A stretch of 64,000 nucleotides of DNA from Allodiplogaster sudhausi (Eukaryota > Nematoda > Chromadorea > Rhabditida > Diplogasteridae), in assembly GCA_945643635.1 (NCBI GenBank), contig CALZFC010000041.1:1486501-1550500 (forward strand). Reading direction: 5' to 3'. Positions 44,554 through 55,322 of the stretch are shown here, one piece after another (position 1 is the stretch's first letter; every line of letters starts with the position of its first letter). The notes under the pieces were generated by a model, which worked only from the letters and a program-made list of their open reading frames with translations, was not told the origin of the DNA and made no database searches. Both the position numbers and the translations under genes were made by a program.

Positions 44554-45144
44554 CTACTGCATGAGCGAGACCTCGGTGCCCTCCTTCATCAGCTCGAGAA
44601 GCGCGATTCGGTTGATCTCGCGAGAGAGCTCGACCGGGAGGAGTCGGCGGAGCACGGCATCCATGACTTCGAAGGTGCTCGTGGTAGAGGAGCGGAGACG
44701 GGCGTCCAGCTGAGAGAGAGAGAGGGAGAGAGAGAGGGAGAGAGAGAGGTGAGGGGGGAGGAGAGGTGAAGGAAGAGAGAAAGGTGAGGGGAGGGTGAGA
44801 GAAATGTGAGAGAGAATAGAGAAAGAAAGACCCTGAAAGAGAGAGGGGGGGTGGGTTAATGGCCCACCTTGCGGAAGGCGTGGAATCGAATGAGGAGCAG
44901 CAGCCTCACGACGGCGACGTTCAGCGTAATGACGACGAAGCCGAACCCGTAGACGAACGCACCGAGTCCTTGAAGATTTATTTATTTATTTTAAAATTTA
45001 TTTAAAATTTATTGTAATCTAAATTAATTCTCCTGTGCTAGTTTTTTTTTTAAATTTTGAACCAAAGCTAATAAGTAAGTTTACTTTAAAATATCATCCA
45101 ATATAAATAAATACTAATGAGCCCACTTCGCATCCGGCGGGCAT
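44554..45144 (-). pseudogene. Single-pass membrane protein, family copy 3 (frameshift)
   Basis: Exon 1 (45,144-45,127) is the short form MPAGCE. Exon 2 (44,968-44,868) is 101 bp instead of 102: one base is missing at its first codon, which puts the transmembrane segment out of frame and gives an early stop. Exon 3 (44,709-44,554) is intact (LDARLRSSTTSTFEV to EVSLMQ). TATA box at 45,277-45,284. The PLA2 copy B3 lies upstream on the same strand. Confidence 0.7.
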
Positions 45145-45985
45145 AATCAATGAGAGAGCGGAGAGAGAAGCCGCCGCTCGCGAAGGTGACAGTGAGAAGT
45201 ACTGAGAAGAAAAAGTTCCGACGGGATACTGAAAGGTGAAATGATGCTCCTTGAGAAGGGCACGAACAAAAGTGCTCTTTTATAATATCATCATCATTGA
45301 AGTACTTTTCTCTGCGAACAAATAGAAAGCAATTAGGGCAATCAAATCTCATTCACATCTTAACTCAATGTCGCGAGTGGTCGGCCCATTGTTTAGTGAT
45401 CTGCACTCCTCTCCTTCTTTCTGTCTCATTTCTGTTCCCTCTCTCATTAATTGGCGCACATTTCCTTGCTACAAACATGAATGTGTCACCACCCCTCTTC
45501 CTAACTTTAGCTCGTGCGTGGTTGGCCAGTTACTCGAGAGTGGCTCTGCCTTTCTCTCATTATCTCATTCGCTCGTTCGGTCATCCTCTCTTTCTCTCTT
45601 TCTCTTTTTCTCTCTTTCTCTCGTTCTACCGTTCCCTCCTTCTCTTCGTCCACTGTGGATTTAGAATATTTCACTGTTTGCCATTATTGACGATCGTAAC
45701 AATTGCCAGAGCAGGGCTTTGACAATTTTAACGAGCGTCAAAAATGGCAAGCAGTGGAATATTCTAAATCCGTGCTAAAAATAACAACTTATTCGAAAAC
45801 TGCAGAAAAAAAGCTAAATTTTTTAATTCACACTATCTTATATGCATGGTGTTACAGTCTCAGATTCGAACATTGTACATACATATAGTGCATAAATATA
45901 TCTATTGAAATGAAAGGATAGAGTGATATGCAATGAATTTTTGGCACATTTTGAAGATATTCAAAATAAAATCAAAACGGCTAAA
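45145..45985. other. Spacer between A3 and B3
   Basis: Promoter region of copy 3, then CT-rich DNA near 45,590-45,650. No further gene. Confidence 0.5.
45277..45284 (-). promoter_or_regulatory. TATA box of membrane-protein copy 3
   Basis: TATAAAAG on the minus strand followed by AGCACTTTTGTTCGTGCCC, which contains the dyad GGCACGAAC...GTTCGTGCC-like sequence shared with copies 4 and 5. Confidence 0.55.
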
Positions 45986-46657
45986 TCATCTTTTCATAAA
46001 ATTTATACCGCCCTTCATTATCCCGGCATTGTCATAAGCTTTCTGGCCGAATCGGCGCACGGCGGAGCAGAAGGTGTACGAGTCTGCGTTGCAGAGATGG
46101 GTGCCGGCGGCGGCTGCCTTCAGACAGGCGCAGAAGGAGTCGTCGCAGCTGGCGCGGCCGCCCTGGCCGTCGTAGCACGCTTCGTGCGCGCTGCCAGGGT
46201 GGGAATTTATATATATGTATATGTATATAGTACGATTTCATCATGAAGCCATGATGATAAGAGAAGCAAAAGGCATTGCTGCATTCTCATTTGTATCTGA
46301 CAATGAGAGCGAAAGATGTGAATAAGGAGCGCAAACGTGAGAATTAGGGAAACTCGCTGATCTAATTGTTAATCTTACAATTAATCCTGCCAGAAGCAGT
46401 TGCAGTTTTTACTCAGCAGTTAAGATTCGGTGGGAATCGTAATGCAAAAATACTAAATCATTTAAGCCTTAGAATATATATTTTTAAAATAAAAATATTG
46501 AGAAAAAAACTACCGGCAGCAGGTGTCGAACTGGGAGAGACGCGAGTAAGATCTTTGTCATAAAGTTCGGGAAACGATTAGCGCCGCATGTGAAAGCGGT
46601 CGAAGACTGAAGGCTCGCGGCGAAGAGGAAGCAGAGAAGATGGCGAGTGGATCTCAT
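45986..46657 (-). pseudogene. Secreted PLA2-like gene, copy B3 (disrupted)
   Basis: Exon 2 (46,190-45,986) reads HEACYDGQGGRASCDDSFC: the calcium-binding Asp next to the catalytic His has become Glu. The C-terminus is otherwise as in intact copies (AVRRFGQKAYDNAG). Exon 1 (46,657-46,514) carries the signal peptide but is 144 bp instead of 164. The 20-bp loss shifts the frame before the Cys-Cys motif. TATAAAAG (reversed) lies at about 46,772-46,779. Confidence 0.8.
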
Positions 46658-47705
46658 TTCTCTTTATCTCTCACTCCCTCTCTCTCTCTCTACTTTCTAT
46701 CTCGCTCTCTTTATCTCTCTCTTTTCTTTTTTTCTTTTTCTCTCTCTTGCTCCCACTCGGCTTTCTGGCTACTTTTATACTTTTATTCTAACTTTTATGC
46801 GTTTAATTATTCTTTTAGCTCCATTGTTACATACTATTGTAAGGCATGTATATGTACATACACGCTGGTGTGTCTATCCTTTTTAACGGCCCTAACACCC
46901 ATACTCATCCATTTTAGTGTTCCTTTCACTCTAGTCTCTTCTGCTCGTCGAAAATCTCCAACTCATCGAAACTTGAGTTATGAATGAAAACTCGTGAGCT
47001 AGCGTTGTGAGGTCTTTTGTTGATCGCCGCAAATTTTCTTTATTGAATGTTTAGTCATCTTTAGAGGCCAGAAGTTCAACGAGAGAGAGACAGAGAACGA
47101 TAGAGAAAGAGAGAGAGAAAGAGGGAGAGAGAGAGAAAGAGAGAGAAAGAGAGAGAGAAAGAGAGAAAGAGATGCAAGCAGGCAGTCATCGATATAAGTA
47201 ACTACTTCGACGAGTGACTAATGGAAAGAAAGAAGAAAAAAGCAGAAGCGAGGCGTCAAGAGTATTACGATGGAGAAGGGAAACGGAAGTGATTGAAAGG
47301 GGAAACGGGATGAAAGAGATATAACACAGGATGAGGAGAAAGAGAGACAGTGAGAAGGAGAGAGTGAGAGAGAGAGAAAGAGAGTGAGAGAACAGGGAGA
47401 TGTGTGCCAGAGAGAATTAGTGATAAGAGAGAGAGGAAGAGCATTCGAGAATGACTGCTAGAGTAAAAGAAAAGTAATGTGGATGAGTATGGGTGTTTGG
47501 TCCGAGAGAAGGATTGCTGCTGAATAAGCAAGAAGAAGAAAAAACACACGCCAGTGTACGTTCGTGCCTGGCAATAGTAACAATGGAAAGGTTAGTATAA
47601 AAGTGGCGAGAAAACCGACTGGGAACAGGGCAGAGAGAGAGCGAGGGAAAAGAGAAGAGAGAGATAAATTGAAAGAAGAAGAGAGAGCGAGAGAGATAAA
47701 GAGAA
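46658..47705. promoter_or_regulatory. Head-to-head intergenic region B3/B4
   Basis: About 1.05 kb between divergent PLA2 copies, with TATAAAAG boxes at both ends (46,772-46,779 reversed; 47,596-47,603 forward). The middle holds a GA-rich tract (47,080-47,170 and 47,335-47,400). The same region recurs at 53,025-54,112. Confidence 0.65.
47596..47603 (+). promoter_or_regulatory. TATA box of B4
   Basis: TATAAAAG about 103 bp upstream of the ATG. Same position in B5 (54,001-54,008). Confidence 0.6.
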
Positions 47706-48375
47706 ATGACATCCACTCGCCTTCTTCTCTGCTTCCTCTTCGCCGCGAGCCTTCTCTTCACGCCTTCGACTGCTTTCACGTGCGGCGCGAATCGCTTCCA
47801 GAACTTTATAACAAGGATCTTCATCACCCTCGACTGCCACTCGCGTCTCTCGCAGTTTGACAACTGCTGCCGGTAGAGTTCTTTTTTTTGAATAGCTTAT
47901 TTAAAAAAAATAAAAAATAATCCTCACTAACCATACTGTTTAAACGATTCTAAATGTTCTCGTCTCTTTTAATTATGAGTAGTAAATGCTGTTAGTTTTT
48001 TGGCTAGACCAACTGGTATAAGCACACACCATTTTTGTCATTTGTTTTTCTTCTCCACATCTCTCGCTCTCATACAATCGGCATTCCACAATGTCTTGTG
48101 CTTCTTTAATTGTACCTATAATATTTGTTACATCTTGATGATGCAATATGTAGCTGACAGGACATATGTACATAAATCATCTCTTTGCTAGCACCCACGA
48201 CTCGTGCTATGACCGCCAGGGTGGCCGCGCCAGTTGCGACAACTCCTTCTGCGCCTGTCTGAATGCCGCCGCCTCTGGCACGCTTCTCTGCCACACGGAC
48301 TCGAACGCCTTCTGCTCCGCCGTCCGCCGATTCGGCCAGAAAGCCTACGAGAACGCTGGGAAGAAGAGGGGATAA
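47706..48375 (+). CDS. Secreted phospholipase A2-like protein, copy B4 (intact, 116 residues)
   Basis: Exon 1 (47,706-47,872) starts MTSTRLLLCFLFAASLLF, a clear signal peptide, then FTCGANRFQNFI and QFDNCCR. Exon 2 (48,192-48,375) continues in phase THDSCYDRQGGRASCDNSFC and ends FGQKAYENAGKKRG and stop. CC-x2-HD-x-CYD with a following CD-x2-F-C is the PLA2 signature: His is catalytic, the next Asp binds Ca2+. Such enzymes release fatty acids from phospholipid sn-2; nematode members are secreted and small. The catalytic second Asp should lie within or near CDNSFC, but I cannot confirm the fold. TATA at 47,596-47,603. Membrane-protein copy 4 follows on the same str and 750 bp on. Confidence 0.82.
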
Positions 48376-49127
48376 ACTGAATGATTTTCCTCTTTTATAT
48401 AAAATATGCTTAAAATATTCTTAATAAGCTCGTTGCATATCGCTCTATCCTTTTTTCAATTGATTTATTTATGTACTATGAATGTATGCGCTGCTTACAA
48501 AGTTGGAATCTGATACAGGAATACCATGCATTTCAAGGTGTCCAAACGATATCAAAGACAGTGTTATGACGAGGGGCGAAATTGAGTTTGTAGCTTGGAA
48601 ATGTGCACCAATTCATGAGGGAATAGAAGTGAGACGGAGAGAAGGAGAGAAATGTAGATCACTAATCAATGGTTGGTCCGACCACACCCGATTTACGGTT
48701 TTTATTTATTTATTTATTTATTTATTCGATACATTAATAATAATGTGACGACGCTTGAAGATATGTTCTCGACTAACGAGAAATGAGAAAAATAAGATAG
48801 AAGGCAGATATTAGATATATCCGAGAGAGAAAGACTTAAGGTTAGAGAAAGAAAGAAAAAAAATTTTAATTGGGGAAGGAATTTAATTGTAAGACGTGAA
48901 TAACATTAGATTGCCCTGATTTATTTATATTTGTTCGCAGAAAAAGGCACTTAAATGATGTTGACCTTATAAAAGAGCACTTTTGTTCGTGCCCTTATCA
49001 AGGTTGATTTTGAGTGCCCTGTAAGGAACACACCATCATTCCTTATCCCCTCGGCCCTATCCCATCTCAGTTCCTCTCACTGTCATCTTCGCGAGCGGCG
49101 GCTTCTCTCTCCGCTCTCTCGTTCATT
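48376..49127. other. Spacer between B4 and A4
   Basis: Contains a (TTTA)n run at about 48,699-48,725 and the copy-4 TATA box at 48,968-48,975. No gene. Confidence 0.5.
48968..48975 (+). promoter_or_regulatory. TATA box of membrane-protein copy 4
   Basis: TATAAAAG followed by AGCACTTTTGTTCGTGCCC, about 153 bp upstream of the ATG. Confidence 0.55.
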
Positions 49128-49680
49128 ATGGCCGCCAGATGCGAAGTGGGTTCATTATTGTTGATGTATTTATCTCTATTGGCTGATATTTTAAAGTAAG
49201 CTTACTTACCATTAGCTTCGGTTCAAAATTCTCCAGAAAAAAATTTAGTCAGGAAAATTAATTTAAATTACAACTAATTGAAAATAAATTTATTTTAAAA
49301 TAAGTAGATAACTCTTCAGGAACTCGGTGCGTTCGTCTACGGCTTCGGCTTCGTCGTCATTTCGCTGAACGTTGCCGTCGGCTGCTGCTCCTCATTCGAT
49401 TCCACGCCTTCCGCAAAGTGCGATTTACCCCCCTCTCCACCTCTTTCTCTATTCTCTCTCACATTTCTCTCACTCTCCTCTCACCTCTCTCTCCCCTCGT
49501 CTCTCTCTCCCTCTCTCTCAGCTGGACGCCCGTCTCCGCTCCTCCACCACGAGCACCTTCGAAGTCATGGATGCCGTGCTCCGCCGCCTCCTCCCGGTCG
49601 AGCTCTCTCGCGAGATCAACCGAATCGCGCTCCTCGAGCTGATGAAGGAAGGCACCGAGGTCTCGATGCTCTTGCAGTAG
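49128..49680 (+). pseudogene. Single-pass membrane protein, family copy 4 (4-bp deletion)
   Basis: Exon 1 (49,128-49,145) encodes MAARCE. Exon 2 (49,320-49,417) starts ELGAFVYGFGFVVI but is 98 bp, not 102. Four bases are missing in the hydrophobic core, after which the frame reads GCCSSFDSTPSA. Exon 3 (49,522-49,680) is itself intact but would be read out of frame. The 20-bp minisatellite follows at 49,682-49,724. Confidence 0.7.
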
Positions 49681-50908
49681 AGTGTCCCACTCTGCTCCGA
49701 TCTGGCCCACTCTGCTCCGATCTATGGTGGCTGTATCTTGGCCCTTTGCTTCGATCTTTGCCTTAGGAATAAATGTTTTGCTGCATTGTCTTTTATATGT
49801 GAAACATGATGCATAACGTGCATATAATATTGTTTGAAACGGTTTTGAGGGAAATCAAGGACTAAATTATTCGTTCGGAAACAGTTACACCGAGATCACA
49901 CAGATAGTAACCGAAAGAGGGTGGGTGATAGTTTGAAATTGTACAAAAATGAGGGACCAATGGGCATAAACAGAGTTAACTTACATACACAGTAATCCTC
50001 CTAATTCCCTTGGGGAGTGTCCATTCATGTAATTTATCTAACGCGTTTTGCTGGATTGTCGTATTGTTTACTATGTAAAGCTTTTCATCATCAGCGGAGA
50101 GAGTGCAAAAGGCGCTAGGGGGAGATGTTCTTGTTGGACGTTGAAAAGATAAGTAAAAGGAGAGCTGCAATGAGAAAACCTTGAGGTTTCCAGAGAATAT
50201 TGGATAAAATTTGTACTTATTGTTAGAATTTTCACAATTAACACAAAGAGTTCGGCCTGACAAGAAAGAGTCTAATAAGCGGAGTAGACAGCCCGATATG
50301 CTTTAAGCTTTAGCTTGCATAAGAGCGAGCTTTTATATTGAAAATCAGTTTTTATAGGGGCACTTACAAAAGTGAATTTTTATAAAGTTACTTTTATATT
50401 GCTTTTTTGTCTTAAAAGTGTACGTTTTTGCTGAACTATTTTTCGATAAACAAAAATGAAGTTTGCAAATCTCATTTACATCTCAGCTCCGCGTCGTGAG
50501 TGGCCGTCTCTTTGTCATTCCGTCTTACTTTTTCTCCCACTCTTATGAATTGCATGGCTAGCCTTTTCTGCGTTAGGCTGCCGAGCTCTCCTATCGTTTG
50601 CTATGCCACATTCTTATATTTATTCCAGCATCTCATCACATAATAACATGCTGACTTATTCGTGCCGTAAATAAAGTTGAAGTTGATTCTCTTCGTGTTC
50701 ACTTCTCGCGCCAATCACTGGAGCAACCTTGAATAGCATTTCCTTGTCATAGCAATGTCTCGTTTCTGGTTTGGACTTTGTATACGTTGTATGTATATGT
50801 ACATAGAACATGAATAGATTGATTGAAAAAAAGCATGGAGTCATATTCTACGAATTTATTCCTAACATTCGGAGCATGTTTAACATTAAATAGAAGAGGT
50901 TACTCCAG
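49681..50908. other. Spacer with LINE relic and orphan promoter
   Basis: LINE relic at 49,976-50,263. At 50,360-50,560 an A-type promoter flank (TATAAAG-like, CACTTACAAAAGTGAA) has no gene behind it: the membrane-protein copy expected downstream of B6 has been lost. Confidence 0.55.
49976..50263 (-). mobile_element. LINE reverse-transcriptase relic, antisense to copy 4
   Basis: On the minus strand reads RTLCVNCENS, a decayed middle, then LSADDEKLYIVNN (reverse transcriptase FADD motif with Ser for Phe's neighbour) and LDKLHEWTLP. Non-LTR type. Downstream of and antisense to copy 4. Confidence 0.7.
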
Positions 50909-51547
50909 CTACTTTCCGGCATTGTCGTAAGCTTTCTGGCCAAACCGGCGTACGGCGTTGCAGAAGGCGTGCGAGTCTGCGTTGCAGAGATGGGTGCCGG
51001 CGGCGGCGGCCTTCAGACAGGCGCAGAAGGAGTCGTCGCAGCTGGCGCGGCCGCCCTGGCCGTCGTAGCACGCGTCGTGCGCGCTGCCAGGAGAATTTAC
51101 ATCTTTCACCATGAAATCATGACGATTTAGCCTCACTATATAGCATATATATATATATATATATATTCTTAAGTTAAGTTAAGTTACTAAATATATTCTA
51201 TGAATAAAACGCAACAATATAATTCTAATTTAAAAGACGAAAACTAAGGGCGGCCACTAAATTAAAAGATTAGTGCAGGATAAGTTATATACAAATGATA
51301 AATCATTGATATCCTTAAAGTTTTTTAAAAATAAAATATAAATATAAATATTTTTAAATAAATATAAATAAGCAAAACTCTACCGGCAGCAGCCGTTGAA
51401 TTGCGAAAGACGCGATTTGCAGTGGACTGTGATGACGATATTTGTCATAAAGTTATGGAAACGATTCGCGCCGCACGTGAAAGCGGTGGATGGCGTGAAG
51501 AGAAGGCTCGCGGCGCAGAGGAACCAGAGAAAATGAGTGGATCTCAT
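50909..51547 (-). CDS. Secreted phospholipase A2-like protein, copy B6 (intact, 112 residues)
   Basis: Exon 1 (51,547-51,384) encodes a signal peptide (MRSTHFLWFLCAASLLF), FTCGANRFHNFM and FNGCCR. Exon 2 (51,083-50,909) joins in phase: AHDACYDGQGGRASCDDSFC, then HLCNADSHAFC and FGQKAYDNAGK with stop TAG. The Cys-Cys-x2-His-Asp signature and all cysteines of copy B4 are kept, so this is an intact member of the minus-strand subgroup (GQGGRAS, CDDSFCACLK). A TATA motif (reversed) lies at 51,606-51,613, about 60 bp upstream. No membrane-protein copy follows it; only the orphan promoter at 50,360-50,560 does. Confidence 0.82.
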
Positions 51548-51899
51548 TTCTCTTTCTCTGCTTCCCTTTATCTCTCTGTACTATTCCCACTCGGATTTCT
51601 TGCCACTTTTATATAAGTCTTTCCTTTGCATTTTACTGCCATGCACGGAGGTGTTTTTTTGTTTGTTGCATGTTCAGCTGCCATCCTTCTCTTGGTCCCG
51701 GCTTCCCCGTTCAATCATTTACTTTTCCATACTCCGTTTACAGATTTTGTCTTCTTTCTTTCCATTATAGCTCTATGATCGCATAAACTCTTTGTTCACG
51801 CAAGCTCTCTGATCAGTCAGAGGGCTTCTTCTTATGTTCCCGAACTATTCGATTCCGTTCTAAAAAGCGCTCTCTTTTTGCAAGCTATAGCTTATGGCA

Positions 51900-52240
51900 T
51901 ATCGGGCTGTCTCCTCCGCATAATAGACTCTTTGTTGTCAGGCCGAACTCTTCGTGTTAATTGTGAAAATTCAAAGTACAAATTTTATCTAAAACACTTC
52001 AAGGTTCTGTCTTTGCAGCTCTCCTTTTACTTATCTTTTTCAACGACCTACAAGAATATCTCCCTCCTAGAGCCTCTTGCACTCTTTGCTGATGATGCAA
52101 AGCTTTACATAGAAAACAATACGACAATTCAGCAAAACGCGTTAGATAAATTATATGAATGGACAGTCCCCAGGATAATTAGGAGGATTACTGTATCCGT
52201 AAGTAAACTCAGTTTATGTCCCTCATTTTCGTACAATTTC
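51900..52240 (+). mobile_element. LINE reverse-transcriptase relic, best preserved
   Basis: Two frames are needed. GSVFAALLLLIFFNDL (from 52,013) matches the PQGSVLGPLLF...INDL motif. LFADDAKLY (52,082-52,108), a frame apart, matches the reverse-transcriptase FADD catalytic motif. It continues TIQQNALDKLYEW. Upstream RTLRVNCENSKYKFY matches the pre-catalytic region. Non-LTR type, dead by frameshift. Lies downstream of the A6 fragment and antisense to it. Confidence 0.75.
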
Positions 52241-52443
52241 ATACGGTCACCCACCCTTTTACGGTTACCATTTGCGTGATCTCAGTGTCACTGTTTCCGA
52301 ACGAATAAATTTCATCCTTTATTTCCCTCAAACCCGTTCCAAACAAAATTATATGTACGTTATGCACATATAAATGACAATTCAGCAAAACATTTATTCC
52401 AAGGGCAAAGATCGAAGCAGAAGGCCAAGATACAGCCGCCGTA

Positions 52444-52545
52444 GATCGGAGCAGAGTGGGAAAGATCGGAGCATAGTGGGACAGCTCGGAGCAGAGTGGG
52501 ACAGATCGGAGCAGAGTGGGACGGATCGGAGCAGAGTGGGACACT
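52444..52545 (-). repeat. 20-bp minisatellite, 5 units
   Basis: Five units of GATCGGAGCAGAGTGGGACA with single-base differences (one reads GCATAG, one AGCTCGG). Placed just past the stop of the A6 fragment. Confidence 0.9.
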
Positions 52546-52660
52546 CTACTGCATGAGCGAGACCTCGGTGCCTTCCTTCATCAGCTCGAGAAGCGCGATT
52601 CGGTTGATCTCGCGAGAGAGCTCGACCGGGAGCTCTCTCGCGAGATCAACCGTCCCATTC
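52546..52660 (-). pseudogene. Membrane-protein exon 3 fragment (A6) ending in a fold-back
   Basis: 52,546 onward matches the end of exon 3 (EVSLMQ stop, back to VELSREINR). At 52,627 it reverses on itself: 52,599-52,620 is repeated as its complement at 52,627-52,648 with a 6-bp spacer. The sequence then continues in reversed minisatellite (GTCCCATTCTGCTCCGATCC). Exons 1 and 2 are gone. Confidence 0.8.
52599..52648. repeat. Perfect 22-bp inverted duplication, 6-bp spacer
   Basis: Arm GGTTGATCTCGCGAGAGAGC and two further bases, then GACCGG, then the exact complement. It is made from coding sequence of the A family, so it arose after the family existed. Confidence 0.9.
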
Positions 52661-52811
52661 TGCTCCGATCCGTATATCGAATGAAAAGAAAGGATAGACA
52701 GGATATGCCATACATTTATTGAACACATTCAGAAGGTATACAAATGGAAATAACAACGGCTAAATCATCTTTTTTATAAAGTTTATACCGCCCTTCATTA
52801 TCCGGGCATTC

Positions 52812-53024
52812 TCATACCCTTTCTGGCCGAATCTCTGGACAGCGTTGCAGAAGGCGTACGAGTCGGCGTGGCAGAGATGGGTGCTGGCGGCGGCGGCCTT
52901 CAGACAGGCCCAGAATTAGTCGTCGCAGCTGGCGCGGCCGAAACGATTCGCGCCGCACGTGAAAGCGGTGGATGGCGTGAAGAGAAGGCTCGCGGCGAAG
53001 AGGAAGAAGAAGAGTGGATCTCAT
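52812..53024 (-). pseudogene. Secreted PLA2-like gene, copy B7 (intron and active site deleted)
   Basis: Starts at 53,024 with a signal-peptide exon (FAASLLFTPSTAFTCGANRF). At 52,940 it jumps directly into exon 2 at the RAS-CDD position. The rest of exon 1, the intron and the HDACYD motif are gone. A stop follows (CDD, then TAA). The remainder aligns with other copies out of use. Confidence 0.82.
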
Positions 53025-53103
53025 TTCTCTTTATCTCTCTCTCTCTTTCTCTCTCTCTCTCTTTCTAATTTCTATCTCGCTCTCTTTATATCCCTCTTCA
53101 CTT

Positions 53104-53144
<41 letters not shown>

Positions 53145-54112
53145 CTCTCCTTCTCCTACTCGGCTTTCTGGCAACATTTATACTTTATTCTAACTTTTAT
53201 TCCTTTACTTATTCTTTTATCTTCATTGTTACTATTGAAAGGCACTTATGCATATACGCGTGTTTTTTTTGCTTTTTAGACGCCATCCTTCCAACGGCCC
53301 TAATACCCAAACTCACACATATATGTATATTACTGTTCCTTTCACTCTAGTCTCTTCTGCTCATCGAAAATCTCCCAACTCATCGAAACTTGAGTTATGA
53401 GTGAAAACTCGTGAGATAGCGTTGTGAGGTCTTTTGTTGATCGCCGAACATTTTCTTTATTGAATGTTTAGTCATCTTTAGAGGCCAGAAGTTCAACGAG
53501 AGAGAGACAGAGAACGATAGAGAAAGAGAGAGAGAGAAAGAGAGAGAGAGAGAAAGAGAGAGAGAGATGCAAGCAGGCAGTCATCGATATATGTATGTAA
53601 CTACTTCGAAGAGTGACTAATGGAAAGAAAGAGGAAAAAGGCCGAAGCGAGGCGTCAGACGTATTACGATGGAGAAGCACTACGGAAGTGATTGAAAGGG
53701 GAAACAGGATGAGAGAGGTATAACGCAGGACAAAGAGAGAGAGAGAGAGAGAGAGTGAGAGAGAGAGAAAGAGAGTGAGAGAACAGGGAGATGTGTGTCA
53801 GAGATAATTAGTGAAGAGAGAGAGAGAGAGAGAGGGAGAGGAAGAGCATATGAGAGTGACTTATAGAGTAAAAGGAAAAGTAATGTGGATGAGTATGGGT
53901 GTTTGGGCCGAGAGAAGGATTGCTACTGAATAAGCAAGAAGAAGAAAAAAACACGCCAGTATGAGTTCGTGCCTGGCAATAGTTACAATGGAAAGGTTAG
54001 TATAAAAGTAGCGAGAAAACAGAGTGTGAACAGGGCAGAAAGAGCTAGGGAAACGAGAAGCGAGAGAGAGCGATAAATTGAGAGAAGAAGAGAGAACGAG
54101 AGATAAAGTGAA
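53025..54112. promoter_or_regulatory. Head-to-head intergenic region B7/B5
   Basis: A paralog of 46,658-47,705, with the same CT-rich, unique and GA-rich blocks in the same order. Forward TATAAAAG at 54,001-54,008. Confidence 0.65.
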
Positions 54113-54815
54113 ATGGCATCGACTCGCCTTCTTCTCTGCTTCCTCTTCGCCGCGAGCCTTCTCTTTACGCCGTCGACTGCTTTCACGTGCGGCGCGAATC
54201 GCTTCCAGAACTTTATAACAAAGATCTTCATCACCCTCGACTGCCACTCGCGTCTCTCGCAGTTTGACAGCTGCTGCCGGTAGAGTTTTTTTTTTAATTG
54301 CTTATGTAAAAAAATATATCCTCACTAACCATACGGTTTAAACGATTTTAAATGTTCTCGTAACTCTTGTAATTCTGAGTAGTAAATGCTGTTAGTGTTT
54401 TTTGGCTAGGCCAGCTGGTATACTCACACACCATTTGCCATTTGCTCTCCTTCTCCATATCTCTCGCTCTCATACAATCGGCATGCCAAAATGTCTTGTG
54501 CTTCTCTAATTGTTCCTGTAATATTTGTCCACATCTTGATGATGAAATACGTTGCTGACATGACATCTGTACATAAATGATCCCTTTGCCAGGACCCACG
54601 ACTCGTGTTATGACCGCCAGGGTGGCCGCACCAGCTGCGACAACTCCTTCTGCGCCTGTCTGAATGCCGCCGCCTCTGGCACGCTTCTCTGCCACACGGA
54701 CTCGAACGCCTTCTGCTCCGCCGTCGATTCGGCCAGAAAGCCTACGAGAACGCTGGGAAGAAGAGGGGATAAGCTCAATGTTTTTCCTTTTTTATTCTAT
54801 ACTAAAAATGCTTAA
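54113..54815 (+). CDS. Secreted phospholipase A2-like protein, copy B5 with altered C-terminus
   Basis: Exon 1 (54,113-54,279) gives a signal peptide (MASTRLLLCFLFAASLLF) and FDSCCR. Exon 2 starts at 54,593, in phase with THDSCYDRQGGRTSCDNSFC. The active-site half is intact and nearly identical to B4. Four bases present in B4 (after SAV) are missing at about 54,725. The frame then reads DSARKPTRTLG and continues to a new stop at 54,813, replacing the conserved RRFGQKAYENAG tail with an unrelated one. The protein may fold and act, or the copy may be dying. Membrane-protein copy 5 follows on the same strand. Confidence 0.6.
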
Positions 54816-55322
54816 AATATTCTTAATAAGTTCGTTGCATATCTCTCTATCCTTTCTTTTCAATCGATATATTTATGTACTTTGTATGTATGCACATTTT
54901 ACAAAGTTTGAGTCTGATACTGTAATACCATACATTTCAACGTGTCCAAATGGTACAAGAGACAGGGTTATGACGAGGGCTGAAATTCATGTTTGTAGCA
55001 AGGAAATGTGCGCCAATTAATGAGAGAGGGAACAGAAATGAGACAGAAAGAAGGAGAGGAGTGCAGATCACTAAACAATGGGCCGACCACTCGCGACATT
55101 GAGTTAAGATGTGAATGAGATTTGATTGCCCTGATTACTTTCTATTTGTTCGCAGAGAAAAGTACTTCAATGATGATGACCTTATAAAAGAGCACTTTTG
55201 TTCGTGCCCTTCTCAAGGAGCATCATTTCACTTTTCCGTATGCCGTCGGAACTTTTTCTTCTCAGTACCTCTCACTGTCACCTTCGCGAGCGGCTGCTTC
55301 TCTCTCCGCTCTCTCATTGATT
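54816..55322. other. Spacer between B5 and A5
   Basis: Contains the copy-5 TATA box at 55,183-55,190 and its conserved leader. No gene. Confidence 0.5.
55183..55190 (+). promoter_or_regulatory. TATA box of membrane-protein copy 5
   Basis: TATAAAAG, then AGCACTTTTGTTCGTGCCC, about 133 bp upstream of the ATG at 55,323. Confidence 0.55.

Larger units (their letters stand above)
51548..52545. other. Spacer with best LINE relic and minisatellite
   Basis: B6 promoter, then LINE relic 51,900-52,240 and a five-unit minisatellite 52,444-52,545. Confidence 0.6.

Noticed and set aside
52444..52545. Minisatellite resembling an Illumina adapter (AGATCGGA...)
   Set aside because: Only the first eight bases agree. 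Units vary, sit in gene-oriented context at six loci and continue into native flank.
52444..52545. CRISPR-like array
   Set aside because: Units are directly adjacent without spacers, and the genome is eukaryotic.
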